DNA of 23,582 nt from Paracoccaceae bacterium (GTDB taxonomy: Bacteria; Pseudomonadota; Alphaproteobacteria; Rhodobacterales; Rhodobacteraceae). Made by a program: the position numbers and the translations under genes. Shown here one piece after another: positions 1 through 8,212 of this stretch. Positions within the stretch are counted from its first letter, which is position 1; the number at the start of each line of letters is the position of its first letter. The stretch lies in assembly GCA_007131465.1 (NCBI GenBank), contig SLQN01000024.1:1-23582 (forward strand). The letters run 5' to 3'. A model generated the notes under the pieces. It did not search any database and was not told where the DNA came from. It saw nothing but the letters and a program-made list of their open reading frames with translations.

Positions 1-1
1 C

Positions 2-571
2 ACGGTCCGCGAGTTCCGCGATTTCACCGGTCTGGCCGAAGGTATGGCGCTGCGCAATGCACAGGCCATCACCATTGTCACGGCGCTGATCGTGATGGTG
101 GCGCTGTTCTGGTTCCTCAACCGCACCCGCGCGGGTAAATCCATGCGCGCCTATTCCGATAACGAGGATCTGGCGCTGCTGTCGGGCATCAACCCCGAGA
201 AGGTGGTCGTGATCACCTGGGTGATCACCGGCATCCTGCTGGTTCTGGCAGGCACGCTGTTTGGCCTCGACAAGGGGTTCCGGCCCTTCAACTATTTCCA
301 GCTTTTGCTGCCAATGTTCGCGGCGGCAATTCTTGGGGGCCTGGGGTCGCCCGTCGGGGCGATTGTCGGGGCCTATGTCGTGGCTTTCGCCGAAATGGGG
401 ATCACCTATGCCTGGCGGCGTGTCTTCACCTACCTGATGCCCGAAGGGCTGGAGCCCGCATCAATGATGCAGCTTCTACCCGTTGACTACAAATTCGCCG
501 TGACCTTTGCGATCCTTGTCATCGTGCTCTTGTTCCGACCGACGGGTATTTTCAGGGGGAAAGTGCTATGA
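2..571 (+). CDS. livH: Branched-chain amino acid ABC transporter permease, LivH type (5' end outside window)
   Basis: This is the C-terminal part of an inner-membrane permease of a LivHMGF-type ABC importer for branched-chain amino acids or related solutes. The frame is open from the first complete codon, so the start lies outside the window; the internal ATG at 44 is not the start. The visible part has hydrophobic helices and the permease segment RTRAGKSMRAYSDNEDLALL, equivalent to the cytoplasmic loop that contacts the ATPase, followed by a Gly-rich run (AAAILGGLGSPVGAIVGAY). The stop overlaps the start of the next permease gene in an ATGA, as expected for co-translated subunits. The family call is firm. 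The exact substrate is not: this transporter class also carries urea, amides and other amino acids. Confidence 0.9.
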   Translation, partial: TVREFRDFTGLAEGMALRNAQAITIVTALIVMVALFWFLNRTRAGKSMRAYSDNEDLALLSGINPEKVVVITWVITGILLVLAGTLFGLDKGFRPFNYFQLLLPMFAAAILGGLGSPVGAIVGAYVVAFAEMGITYAWRRVFTYLMPEGLEPASMMQLLPVDYKFAVTFAILVIVLLFRPTGIFRGKVL

Positions 572-1872
572 ACCTGAGCGCGCGCGATCTGGGGCTATTC
601 GCGGTCATGGGGGCCGTTCTGGCAATGGTCGCCCTGTTCCAGAGCCCGCAACTGGCGGTCGCCATCCTGAACATGAGCCTGATTTCGGCCATCATGGCCT
701 TGGGCGTGAACATGCAATGGGGCTATGCGGGCCTGTTCAATGTGGGCATCATGGGCTTCACGGCGGTGGGCGGGCTGGCCGTGGTCGTCATTTCGCAGCC
801 GCCAGTGCCCGAAGCCTGGGCGGCCGGGGGGCTTGGCATCCTGCTGGGGCTGATGCTGGGCGTGGCCACGATTCTGGCAGCGGTGCTGGTCTACAAGCGG
901 ATGGCCCCTGGCACAGTGCGCGGGCTGGCGATCTTTGTCGTCATCGTTGTCGGCTATCTGGTGACATCGCAGGTCTTCGGCCCGGCCAAGCAGGCCGTTC
1001 AGGCCGTCAATCCGGCGTCCGAGGGCTATTTGGGTGGCGCGGGTCTGCCCGTGATCCTGGCCTGGCCCGTGGGCGCGGTCTTTGCGGCGGGGGTGGCCTG
1101 GCTGGTAGGCAAGGTCTCGCTCGGCCTGCGCTCGGACTATCTGGCGATTGCGACGCTGGGGATTTCGGAAATCGTGATTGCGGTGCTGAAACACGAACGC
1201 TGGCTGGCGCGCGGGGTCAACAATGTCACCGGGTTGGAGCGTCCGGTGACGCGCCCGATCGACCTGCAACCGCAACCCTGGATTCAGTCGCTTGCCGAAA
1301 CCCTGGGCTGGAGCGCGTCGCAGACCGCGACCGTGGTGTCAGGTCTGGGCTATTCCGCCCTGTTCCTGATCGTGCTGGCGCTTCTGATCTGGCTGGCCGA
1401 ACGCGCGCTCAATTCGCCCTGGGGCCGGATGATGCGCGCGATCCGCGACAACGAAGTGTCGGCGCGTGCAATGGGCAAGGATGTCACCCGCCGCCACCTG
1501 ATGATCTTCGTGCTCGGCTCTGCCGTCTGCGGGCTTGCGGGGGCGATGATGGTCTCGATGGATGGCCAGTTGACGCCGGGCAGCTATGAGCCGCTGCGCT
1601 TTACATTCCTGATCTGGGTGATGGTGATCGTCGGCGGATCAGGCAACAACTGGGGTGCCGTGCTGGGCGCGTTCGTGATCTGGTTTCTGTGGGTGCAGGT
1701 GGAACCTGCCGGGCGCTGGTTCATGGACATCGTCACCTCTGGGATGGCCGACGATTCGGAGATTCGCCAACGTCTTGTCGGCTCGGCCGCCTATATGCGG
1801 CTTCTGACAATGGGGGTCGCGCTTCTGGTGATGCTACGCTTTGCGCCAAGGGGCCTGATCCCTGAACGCTGA
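568..1872 (+). CDS. livM: Branched-chain amino acid ABC transporter permease, LivM type
   Basis: This 434-residue polytopic protein is the second permease subunit of the importer and pairs with the upstream LivH-type subunit in the inner membrane. It shows the LivM hallmarks NMQWGYAGLFNVG near residue 50, LRSDYLAIATLGISEI near 190, and the coupling-loop segment SPWGRMMRAIRDNEVSARAMG near 285-305. The Gly-rich VIVGGSGNNWGAVLGAF segment lies near 350. The start ATG at 568 overlaps the previous stop by four bases (ATGA), which supports translational coupling. Its length is close to E. coli LivM. The ATPase genes (livG, livF) and the binding protein are not downstream here, so they must be upstream of the window or elsewhere. 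Confidence 0.93.
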   Translation: MNLSARDLGLFAVMGAVLAMVALFQSPQLAVAILNMSLISAIMALGVNMQWGYAGLFNVGIMGFTAVGGLAVVVISQPPVPEAWAAGGLGILLGLMLGVATILAAVLVYKRMAPGTVRGLAIFVVIVVGYLVTSQVFGPAKQAVQAVNPASEGYLGGAGLPVILAWPVGAVFAAGVAWLVGKVSLGLRSDYLAIATLGISEIVIAVLKHERWLARGVNNVTGLERPVTRPIDLQPQPWIQSLAETLGWSASQTATVVSGLGYSALFLIVLALLIWLAERALNSPWGRMMRAIRDNEVSARAMGKDVTRRHLMIFVLGSAVCGLAGAMMVSMDGQLTPGSYEPLRFTFLIWVMVIVGGSGNNWGAVLGAFVIWFLWVQVEPAGRWFMDIVTSGMADDSEIRQRLVGSAAYMRLLTMGVALLVMLRFAPRGLIPER

Positions 1873-2488
1873 GGCGGATCAGCGCTGCGCGATCCTGCTT
1901 CCGGCGGCGGGGGCATCGCGGCGCATGGGCGGAGCGGACAAGCTGCTGCAGCCTGTGGATGGGCAATCGCTTCTGCGGATGGTGGCAGAGCGCGCATGCG
2001 CGGCAAGCGCGCTGGTCGCGGTCAGCCTGCGCAGCGAGGACCGCGCGCGCCGCGCCGCGCTGAAGGGGCTGGACGTGACACTGCTGGACGTGCCGGATGC
2101 GGCCAGTGGCATGGCGGCATCGCTGCGCGCGGGCGCGGCATGGGCGCTGCGGCAGCCGGTTCAGGCGCTGATGATCGCCCTGCCCGATATGCCTGAAATT
2201 ACATCAGAAGACATGCGCGCCCTGATTGCGGCGCAGCGTGACGCCCCTGCCCGGCCTCTGCGCGCCACCAGCGCGAGCCACATTCCGGGCCATCCCGTGA
2301 TCATTCCGCAGACTCTGCTAAAAGAACTTCTGGACCTGTCAGGTGATGAAGGCGCGCGCGCCGTGCTGCGCCGCCATCCACCGCGCCTGCTGGCGCTGGC
2401 AGGCGACCGCGCGCTGACCGATCTGGACACGCAAGCGGATTGGGCGGCTTGGCGCGCGCGTCAGTCCGGCCCGTCGCACGGAGACTGA
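1862..2488 (+). CDS. MobA/MocA-like NTP transferase (molybdenum cofactor cytidylyltransferase-like), probable CTG start
   Basis: The protein belongs to the MobA-like NTP transferase fold, closest in character to MocA, which transfers CMP to molybdopterin in cytosolic molybdenum cofactor maturation. Visible motifs are the nucleotide-binding loop LLPAAGASRRMGGADKLL, the metal-binding ALPDMPEI around residues 101-108, and GHPVIIP. The only in-frame ATG, at 1925, would cut the protein inside the nucleotide-binding loop. The frame is open back to a stop at 1856-1858. Between that stop and 1925 there is no ATG, GTG or TTG, but a CTG at 1862 sits eight bases after AAGGGG (1848-1853) and overlaps the end of livM. 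I therefore place the start there (208 residues). The family is well supported; the nucleotide and substrate are inferred. Confidence 0.78.
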   Translation: MNAEADQRCAILLPAAGASRRMGGADKLLQPVDGQSLLRMVAERACAASALVAVSLRSEDRARRAALKGLDVTLLDVPDAASGMAASLRAGAAWALRQPVQALMIALPDMPEITSEDMRALIAAQRDAPARPLRATSASHIPGHPVIIPQTLLKELLDLSGDEGARAVLRRHPPRLLALAGDRALTDLDTQADWAAWRARQSGPSHGD

Positions 2489-2491
2489 ACA

Positions 2492-2516
2492 CCGCACCCG
2501 ACATGCCGCCGTGCGG
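2492..2516. terminator. Inverted repeat between convergent genes, candidate terminator
   Basis: CCGCAC at 2492-2497 is complemented by GTGCGG at 2511-2516, with a 13-base loop. It fills most of the 28-base gap between the converging NTP-transferase and trgB genes. There is no strong T run, so an intrinsic terminator is only a possibility. Confidence 0.35.
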
Positions 2517-3641
2517 TTATCCTGCCATGTCGCGCCGAATCCGCACGCGATTGTGGGCCAGCCAGAAGGCGGTCAGAATCAGCGGGCCATTCTCCACCTC
2601 GCCTTTGTCGATCAGATCCATCAGCCGCGCAAAGGGGATGACATGGCTGCGGATATCCTCATCCTCGCTGTTCAGTCCGGCAATGCCGCTCTGCCCTTCT
2701 GCCAAGTCACACAGCGCCACGAAATGATACAGATATTCCGACACAGCCCCCGGCGAGGGATAGCCCGCACCCACGCGCATCAACTGATCATGCTGCAAGA
2801 CCAGATGCGTTTCCTCACGCGCCTCGCGCAGGGCGCTGGTTTCGGGGGTCTCGAACGGGTCGATGCGCCCGGCGATCGGCTCCAGCGACCAGCAATTCGA
2901 CGCCCCACGCAGCCACGGCCCGAACCGGAACTGTTCGATCACCATGACAAGGTCACGCTTAGGGTCATAGGGCAGGACTGTGACCGCATCGCTCATTACG
3001 AAGCCCGCCCGCCTGATCTGCGGGCTGAGGCTGCCATCAAAACGCCGGAAGCGCAGGTTAGAATCCTCCAGCGCAAAGAACCATGCATAGGGGCGGGTCT
3101 GGTCGGTGGGTTCCACATCATCGCGCGTCCAGGGCGCGCGCAGGCGCGCGGCGTTCGGCGTGGATGCGGCACGTTGCGCCGAGGCCGCGCCCGACAGCGC
3201 CATCGACCAGCGCGCGCGCAGGGCCGGTAGTGGATGGGTCCGGGCCAATGCGAGGGTCTCGGCAGTGGCGCGACACAGGACGGCCGCGGCGTCGATATCG
3301 CGCACGATCCAGTCTTGCGCGTCAGCCAAGCCCGCGGAATGCAGGACATGCGCCATAGCCTGCACAGGGCCGTTATCCGTTTCAACGCACACTGTCACGG
3401 GAGCGGCCCCCCAGATCGCAAAAAATTGCGAGAGCAGGGCCAGCGCATTCTCCGAAAGCCCGACCAGCAGACCGTCAACCTGCCCGTCATCGCAAGGCCC
3501 AAGCGCGGGCAATGCGACTGCGGCCTCGACCAGCCTGTGCCTGGCCAGCCGCGCGGGTAGGCCTTGCGGGCAGTCTTGCAGGAGTGTGTGCTGCATTGAT
3601 GGCAGACAGAACGGCCCGAACAGGAAAACTGACCTGGTCAT
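2517..3641 (-). CDS. trgB: TrgB-like protein: cyclotransferase-like N-terminal region fused to a NUDIX hydrolase
   Basis: This 374-residue cytosolic protein has two parts. Residues about 1-150 resemble the gamma-glutamylcyclotransferase/AIG2-like fold (VFLFGPFCLPSMQHTLL near the start), although the usual YGTL signature is altered. The C-terminal half is a NUDIX hydrolase of the ADP-ribose/nucleoside-diphosphate-sugar type. Its Nudix box runs from GRIDPFE to REAREET, with R272, E273, E276 and E277 in place; the usual glycine after EE-x is a histidine. The start ATG overlaps the trgA stop by four bases (ATGA), so trgA and trgB are co-translated. In Rhodobacter sphaeroides trgAB contributes to high-level tellurite resistance; how the Nudix enzyme acts there is not settled. 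A longer open frame upstream of 3641 overlaps trgA and is not used. Confidence 0.85.
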   Translation of the reverse strand: MTRSVFLFGPFCLPSMQHTLLQDCPQGLPARLARHRLVEAAVALPALGPCDDGQVDGLLVGLSENALALLSQFFAIWGAAPVTVCVETDNGPVQAMAHVLHSAGLADAQDWIVRDIDAAAVLCRATAETLALARTHPLPALRARWSMALSGAASAQRAASTPNAARLRAPWTRDDVEPTDQTRPYAWFFALEDSNLRFRRFDGSLSPQIRRAGFVMSDAVTVLPYDPKRDLVMVIEQFRFGPWLRGASNCWSLEPIAGRIDPFETPETSALREAREETHLVLQHDQLMRVGAGYPSPGAVSEYLYHFVALCDLAEGQSGIAGLNSEDEDIRSHVIPFARLMDLIDKGEVENGPLILTAFWLAHNRVRIRRDMAG

Positions 3642-4096
3642 TGCGCGTAGCGCCGCGCCTCGGATATCCGGAAGACCGCCACCAGTGCGACGGCAATGAC
3701 GCAGATGCTGACCGCAACCAGTGTCAGGAAATCGCGGTCCAACATCTGTTCGAGATGCTTCTGCATATCGGTGAACAGCGCCGTGAAGACATCGGTGAAG
3801 GTCTTGTAGCGCATGCGGTAGCCGCCGCGAAACACATCGACGATTCCCGAAAACAACAGCCCGAGCAGAAATGTGGCGATATAGCCCTGAATCACGATGC
3901 TCAGCCCGCGCAGGTAGGATGTGCCGATGCGGGTGCCGACCAATTTCCAACCGACCGGGGCTGCAATAAGCGCGAGCCATACGCTCGCAGCAACCGAGGG
4001 CGGAATTTCCTCGTCAAGATGCTGAAACTGTTCGGATAGCAAAAACGCCGCCGCACTGAACAGCAGCAACGCCAGAAGACGGGTGAATGTCGGCAT
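3638..4096 (-). CDS. trgA: TrgA family membrane protein (tellurite-resistance associated)
   Basis: This is a 152-residue inner-membrane protein of the TrgA family. It has an N-terminal helix (TRLLALLLFSAAAFLLS), a helix around SVWLALIAAPVGWKLVG followed by GTRIGTSYLRGLS, a third hydrophobic stretch around YIATFLLGLLFSGIV and a C-terminal helix around LVAVSICVIAVALVAVF. The start MPTFTRLL at 4096 is preferred over an upstream ATG at 4141 because it matches where the family begins and has GGGG five bases upstream. The gene overlaps trgB by four bases. It lies 82 bases after cfa on the same strand. TrgA has no known catalytic activity; the link to tellurite resistance comes from R. sphaeroides genetics. 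Confidence 0.85.
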   Translation of the reverse strand: MPTFTRLLALLLFSAAAFLLSEQFQHLDEEIPPSVAASVWLALIAAPVGWKLVGTRIGTSYLRGLSIVIQGYIATFLLGLLFSGIVDVFRGGYRMRYKTFTDVFTALFTDMQKHLEQMLDRDFLTLVAVSICVIAVALVAVFRISEARRYAQ

Positions 4097-4178
4097 GGCT
4101 GCCCCGATGATCCTGCCTGTTTTGTGGCAGTATAGTCCCAAGCCGCCCGCCGCGCAATCTGCACCGTGCCGCCTGCGA

Positions 4179-5426
4179 TCAGGCCGGGGCGCGCGCCACG
4201 ACCAGTTGGGTCACATCGCAGGTCCCGGCGCGAAACGCTCCGGCGCAGGAGGTCAGGTAGAATTCCCACATCCGCTTGAACCTCAGGTCATAGCCCAGCG
4301 CTGCAATCTGCGGCCAGGCCGTCTGGAAGGCAGAGTTCCAGCGCCGCAGGGTTTCGCTGTAGCTTTCGCCGAAATCATGCGTGCCGGCATAGCTCAGACC
4401 GGCGGCTTCGGCCACGCGCCGCACCGGACCCGGCGCGCCCAGCATCCCGCCGGGGAAGATGTATTTCTGGATGAAATCGACATGGCTGCGATAGGCGGAA
4501 AAGCGGGCATCGGGAACCATGATGATCTGGATGACTGCCTGCGCGCCGGGCTTGAGACGGTCGCGCACTGCGCGGAAATAGCGCGGCCAGTATTTCTCGC
4601 CCACCGCCTCGAACATCTCGATCGAGGCGATACCGTCGAACTGTCCGTCCGTGTCGCGGTAATCCTGCATGCGGATCTCGACCTTGTCGGACAGACCAAG
4701 CCGGTCCATGCGCGCCACCGCATAGTCATGCTGCGCCTGAGAAATGGTCAGACCCGTCACTTTCAGCCCGCGTCTGGCGGCGGCGTATTCGGCGAACCCG
4801 CCCCAGCCGCAGCCGATTTCCAGCACATGGTCGCCGGGCTGAACCCCCATCCGGTCCACCATCGCGGCATATTTGGCTTCCTGCGCGCTCTCCAGGCTTT
4901 CCTGTCCGGTTGTGAAAATGGCCGAGGAATAGGTCATGCTGTCATCCAGCCAGAGGCTGTAGAAGTCATTGCCCAGATCGTAGTGATAGCTGATATTCTT
5001 GCGCGCCTGGCCCTTGGAATTTGCGCGCAGCCAGTGGCGCAGGCGTTCAAGCGCGCGCACCATGCGCAGCCCGACCGCTTCGTCATAGACCGCCGGGTTG
5101 TCGTCATTGATCAGGTCCATGAAGGCTTGCAGATCCGGCGTGGACCAGCCCCCCTCCATGTAGGATTCAGCGAAGCCCACATCACCTTCGCGGATCAGCC
5201 GGGCAAAGAGGTCGGGATCATGGACACGCAGTTCCGCCACCTGCCCTGGGTTTGCGCCCTGTGCGCGGAATTTCCGGCCATCGGGCAGCACCACATCCAG
5301 CCGCCCCTTGTTGAGTCGTTCCGCCCGCGCGAAGGCCGCCGCGAAATAGCGCGGCAGGTCCGGCTGCCCGGCAGCCGATGTTACGATCCCGCCCAAGGGG
5401 GCGGTTGTCGGCACGGTCTGTGTCAT
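4179..5426 (-). CDS. cfa: Cyclopropane-fatty-acyl-phospholipid synthase
   Basis: This 415-residue SAM-dependent methyltransferase adds a methylene bridge to unsaturated acyl chains of membrane phospholipids. Motifs include ISYHYDLGNDFYSLWLDDSM around residues 145-165 and the SAM-binding DHVLEIGCGWGGFAEYAA near residue 200. EMFEAVGEKYWPRYF and FIQKYIFPGGMLGAP follow, and the C-terminal region is RMWEFYLTSCAGAFRAG. The start at 5426 has AGGGA ten bases upstream. The gene begins 27 bases after the phrA stop, so the two are probably co-transcribed. In R. sphaeroides, phrA and cfaA are neighbours and both respond to singlet oxygen through the RpoE-ChrR system. I found no convincing RpoE-type promoter directly upstream here. 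Confidence 0.93.
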   Translation of the reverse strand: MTQTVPTTAPLGGIVTSAAGQPDLPRYFAAAFARAERLNKGRLDVVLPDGRKFRAQGANPGQVAELRVHDPDLFARLIREGDVGFAESYMEGGWSTPDLQAFMDLINDDNPAVYDEAVGLRMVRALERLRHWLRANSKGQARKNISYHYDLGNDFYSLWLDDSMTYSSAIFTTGQESLESAQEAKYAAMVDRMGVQPGDHVLEIGCGWGGFAEYAAARRGLKVTGLTISQAQHDYAVARMDRLGLSDKVEIRMQDYRDTDGQFDGIASIEMFEAVGEKYWPRYFRAVRDRLKPGAQAVIQIIMVPDARFSAYRSHVDFIQKYIFPGGMLGAPGPVRRVAEAAGLSYAGTHDFGESYSETLRRWNSAFQTAWPQIAALGYDLRFKRMWEFYLTSCAGAFRAGTCDVTQLVVARAPA

Positions 5427-5453
5427 CTGTCATCTGTCCCTGTAGCGGCTGCG

Positions 5454-6872
5454 TCAGCCGGTTTTCTTCATTCCATAGGCGGCCAGTGCCCGGTTTCGCC
5501 CCTCGGCCAGATCTACCAGCGGGGCTGGATAGTCCAGATCGGGGCCCAGACCCCATTTTCTCGGGCAGGCCTTGAAGAATTGCAAGGCCGTTGGCGGCGG
5601 GTCCGAGGACAGTTCCGCCACCCATGCCCGGCGATAGGCCTGATGCGGGTCGAATTTCGTGGCTTGCGTATCGGGGTTGAAGATGCGGAAATAGGGCGCG
5701 GCATCCGGGCCGGACCCTGCCACCCATTGCCAGCCCATTGCGTTTGCCGCCGGGTCCCAGTCCACCAGACACTCGGCGAACCAGTCCTGCCCCACACGCC
5801 AATGCGTCAGCATGTGCTTGGTCAGATAAGACCCGACCAGCATGCGTGCGCGGTTGTGCATCCGGCCCGTGACATACATCTCGCGCATGGCGGCATCGAC
5901 CACCTCGATGCCTGTGCGCCCCTGTTTCCAGCGCAGGACAGGATCGTCGTCATCCCTCCACGGAAACGCCTCCCACCCTTCGCGCCAACTGCGCGCGGTG
6001 ATATGCGGGGTGTGATGGATCAGGTGATAGGCAAACTCACGCCAGACAACTTCCTTCAGGAAAGTCTCGGCCCCGGACTTGCCCTGCTCCAGGGCGGTCC
6101 GGCCCGCATCCCACAACGCCAGCGGACTGATCTCGCCATAGGTCAAGTTTTCAGACAGGCCAGAGCCGGCAGCGAGGTCCAGCCGGTCGCGATCCTGCGC
6201 ATAGGCTGTGATGCGCTCGTCCATGAAATCTGCCAACCGCGCCTGCGCCGCTGCCTCTCCGACATGCAGATAGGGGGCCACGACATCTGCGCCGCGATGC
6301 ATCCCCCGGCCCATCGCCCAAGCGTCAGGATCATCGCTGGCTGGCCAGCGTGCCGGGGCGGGCAGTGTAGTCGGCGCAGGCAGACGCGGCGCGACATCGC
6401 GCCCGCGCACGGCCTTCCAGAACGGGGTATAGACCTGATAGAAACGGCCCTGCCCGGTCTGCACTTCCCACGGCTCGAACAGCAGATGGCCGGGGAAGCT
6501 GCGCGCATCAACGCCGTCGTCCTTCAGCGCGGCCTTCACCGCGCGGTCGCGCGTGGTCTGATCGGGGTCATACTGGCGCGTCCACCAGACCGCCCCGGCC
6601 CCGGTCTCGCGGATCAGGGCCCGCAACACGTCCAATGCCCGCCCTTGTCGCAGCACTAGGCGCGCGCCAATGCCCTCCAGCGCCGCTGCGAAGGTCGCCA
6701 CACCCAGCCCGAGCCGCCACTTCGGCGCGGCCCCCAACCCCTCGACCACCGTGTCATGAATGAACACGGCAATCACCGGGCGCCCGGTCCGGGCGGCGGC
6801 TGCGAGCGCCGGGTGGTCGCGCAAGCGCAGATCACGCCGGAACCACAGCAGGATCGGAGAGGTCTCAGGCAA
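5454..6872 (-). CDS. phrA: Deoxyribodipyrimidine photolyase (class I, cryptochrome/photolyase family), TTG start
   Basis: This 472-residue flavoprotein uses blue/near-UV light to split cyclobutane pyrimidine dimers. The N-terminal alpha/beta antenna-binding domain opens with PILLWFRRDLRLRDHPAL. The FAD-binding domain contains TGIEVVDAAMREMYVTGRMH, NRARMLVGSYLTKHML (around residues 325-355), and DWDPAANAMGWQWVAGSG followed by FRIFNP. The start codon is TTG at 6872, giving MPETSPILLW, with AGGGG nine bases upstream; no ATG is near. It starts 21 bases after the stop of the upstream aminotransferase gene and is followed closely by cfa. The call as a photolyase is strong. A (6-4) photolyase or cryptochrome role is less likely, given the strong match to the bacterial CPD type. 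Confidence 0.94.
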   Translation of the reverse strand: MPETSPILLWFRRDLRLRDHPALAAAARTGRPVIAVFIHDTVVEGLGAAPKWRLGLGVATFAAALEGIGARLVLRQGRALDVLRALIRETGAGAVWWTRQYDPDQTTRDRAVKAALKDDGVDARSFPGHLLFEPWEVQTGQGRFYQVYTPFWKAVRGRDVAPRLPAPTTLPAPARWPASDDPDAWAMGRGMHRGADVVAPYLHVGEAAAQARLADFMDERITAYAQDRDRLDLAAGSGLSENLTYGEISPLALWDAGRTALEQGKSGAETFLKEVVWREFAYHLIHHTPHITARSWREGWEAFPWRDDDDPVLRWKQGRTGIEVVDAAMREMYVTGRMHNRARMLVGSYLTKHMLTHWRVGQDWFAECLVDWDPAANAMGWQWVAGSGPDAAPYFRIFNPDTQATKFDPHQAYRRAWVAELSSDPPPTALQFFKACPRKWGLGPDLDYPAPLVDLAEGRNRALAAYGMKKTG

Positions 6873-6893
6873 ATTCGGTCGCCCCTGAATGAC

Positions 6894-8135
6894 TTACAGA
6901 ACGCGATCTAGCGCTTGGAGAAGATGGTCAAGCTCCTCGGGGCTGGAATAATGCACGAAAGACAGGCGCAGCACGCCATGCGCGGGGTCGATGCCTTGCG
7001 CAGCAAGCGCGCGGTCGGCATAGAAACTGCCGCCCCCCGCCATGATGCCCTCAGTGGCAAGCGCGCGGGCAAGCTCCGATCCCGGTCGCGCATGGGCCAG
7101 CGCCACCGTCGGCGCGCGTGCGCCCGCCTCGGATGGCCCCAGCAGCCGGACATCGTTGCGCCCGGCCAGATGGTCCAGAAGCGGCTGCAACAGCGCCGTT
7201 TCATGCGCGCGCATCAGATCATGGACCCGGGCGCTGCGCTGCGCCGGGCTTGACCCGGTGCTCTCTGCCCCGAAGTGATGTGCATCTAGCGCATCCATAT
7301 AATCCGCCATTCCGGCGCAGGCGGCGATCTGGGCATGGTCCGGCCCGGCCGGTGTGAAGCGCTTATACAAAGCATCCGCATTAAAATAATGCCCCTGATT
7401 GGGCAGCACAGCACCCAGTGCGCGCCGGATCACCATCAGGCCCTGATGCGGCCCATAGGTCTTGTAAGCCGAGAACAGGTAGATATCCGCCCCCAGCGCG
7501 TCCAAATCCGGCAAGCCATGCGGCGCATAGGAGACCCCGTCGACGCAGCTATAGACGCCCGCTGCGCGCAATCCGGCGCAAAGTTCGGCCACCGGGTTGA
7601 CCGCGCCCACCACGTTGGAACAGTGCGGAAAACAGACCAGCCGCACTTTCTCGTCCATCAGCGCCCACAGCGCCTGCGGGTCCAGATGCCCGCTGGCGGG
7701 GTCGATCTTCCATTCGCGCACCTCGACCCCGCGCGCGGCCAGCCGCCGCCACGGCCCGGAGTTGGCCTCGTGGTCCTGATCGGTGACGACAATCGCATCG
7801 CCGGGCGCAAGATATTCTGCAAAGGCCTGCGCCAGGACATAGGTATTGGCCGTGGTCGAGGGGCCGAAACTTAATTCGTCCGGCGCGACCCCCATCAGCG
7901 CCGACAGGCGCGTGCGCGCCTCGTCCATTTCTTCCCCGGCCAGACGCGACGCCTCATAGGCCCCATAGGGCTGTACCTTGCGGCTGTGATAGTACCGCAT
8001 CAGCCGGTCGATTACCGGCTTGCAGGTGTAGGACCCGCCTGCATTATCGAAAAACGCCTGCCCGCGCAAGGATGGTTCGGCAAAGGCCGGAAACTGGGCG
8101 CGCACGAATGACAGATCGAGGCTGGGGCTTGGCAT
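6894..8135 (-). CDS. Class V aminotransferase / cysteine desulfurase-like PLP enzyme
   Basis: This 413-residue PLP-dependent enzyme of aminotransferase class V (fold type I) resembles the cysteine-desulfurase-like subfamily rather than canonical IscS or SufS. It begins LDLSFVRAQFPAF and contains FFDNAGGSYTCKPVI, a TDQDHEANSGPWRRL segment that includes the PLP-stacking His region, and VDGVSYAPHGLPDLDALGAD. The likely Schiff-base lysine is K225 in FSAYKTYGPH. The start MPSPSLDL at 8135 has GGAGG just upstream; a longer frame to 8192 lacks this. The active-site cysteine loop typical of true desulfurases is not obvious, so the substrate is open. It lies between slt and phrA on the same strand, 77 bases after slt. 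Confidence 0.85.
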   Translation of the reverse strand: MPSPSLDLSFVRAQFPAFAEPSLRGQAFFDNAGGSYTCKPVIDRLMRYYHSRKVQPYGAYEASRLAGEEMDEARTRLSALMGVAPDELSFGPSTTANTYVLAQAFAEYLAPGDAIVVTDQDHEANSGPWRRLAARGVEVREWKIDPASGHLDPQALWALMDEKVRLVCFPHCSNVVGAVNPVAELCAGLRAAGVYSCVDGVSYAPHGLPDLDALGADIYLFSAYKTYGPHQGLMVIRRALGAVLPNQGHYFNADALYKRFTPAGPDHAQIAACAGMADYMDALDAHHFGAESTGSSPAQRSARVHDLMRAHETALLQPLLDHLAGRNDVRLLGPSEAGARAPTVALAHARPGSELARALATEGIMAGGGSFYADRALAAQGIDPAHGVLRLSFVHYSSPEELDHLLQALDRVL

Positions 8136-8212
8136 TCTTCCTCCGGGGTTTGGACAGGCCGCCACTCTGGCCAAGCCAGCACCCGGTCGCAACCCCCGAA
8201 ACGCCTGCCGGT

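Noticed and set aside
507..1589. 360-codon frame overlapping livM on the same strand
   Set aside because: Its composition (Gly/Arg/Ala-rich, no hydrophobic pattern) is that of an out-of-frame reading of livM.
4083..6659. 858-codon open frame on the plus strand
   Set aside because: It lies opposite cfa and part of phrA, whose protein families are clear. The translation has no recognisable domain and is a GC-rich shadow.
6873..6960. RpoE-type (TGATC...) promoter directly upstream of phrA
   Set aside because: I searched the minus strand because phrA is an RpoE target in R. sphaeroides, but no TGATC element lies at a sensible distance.
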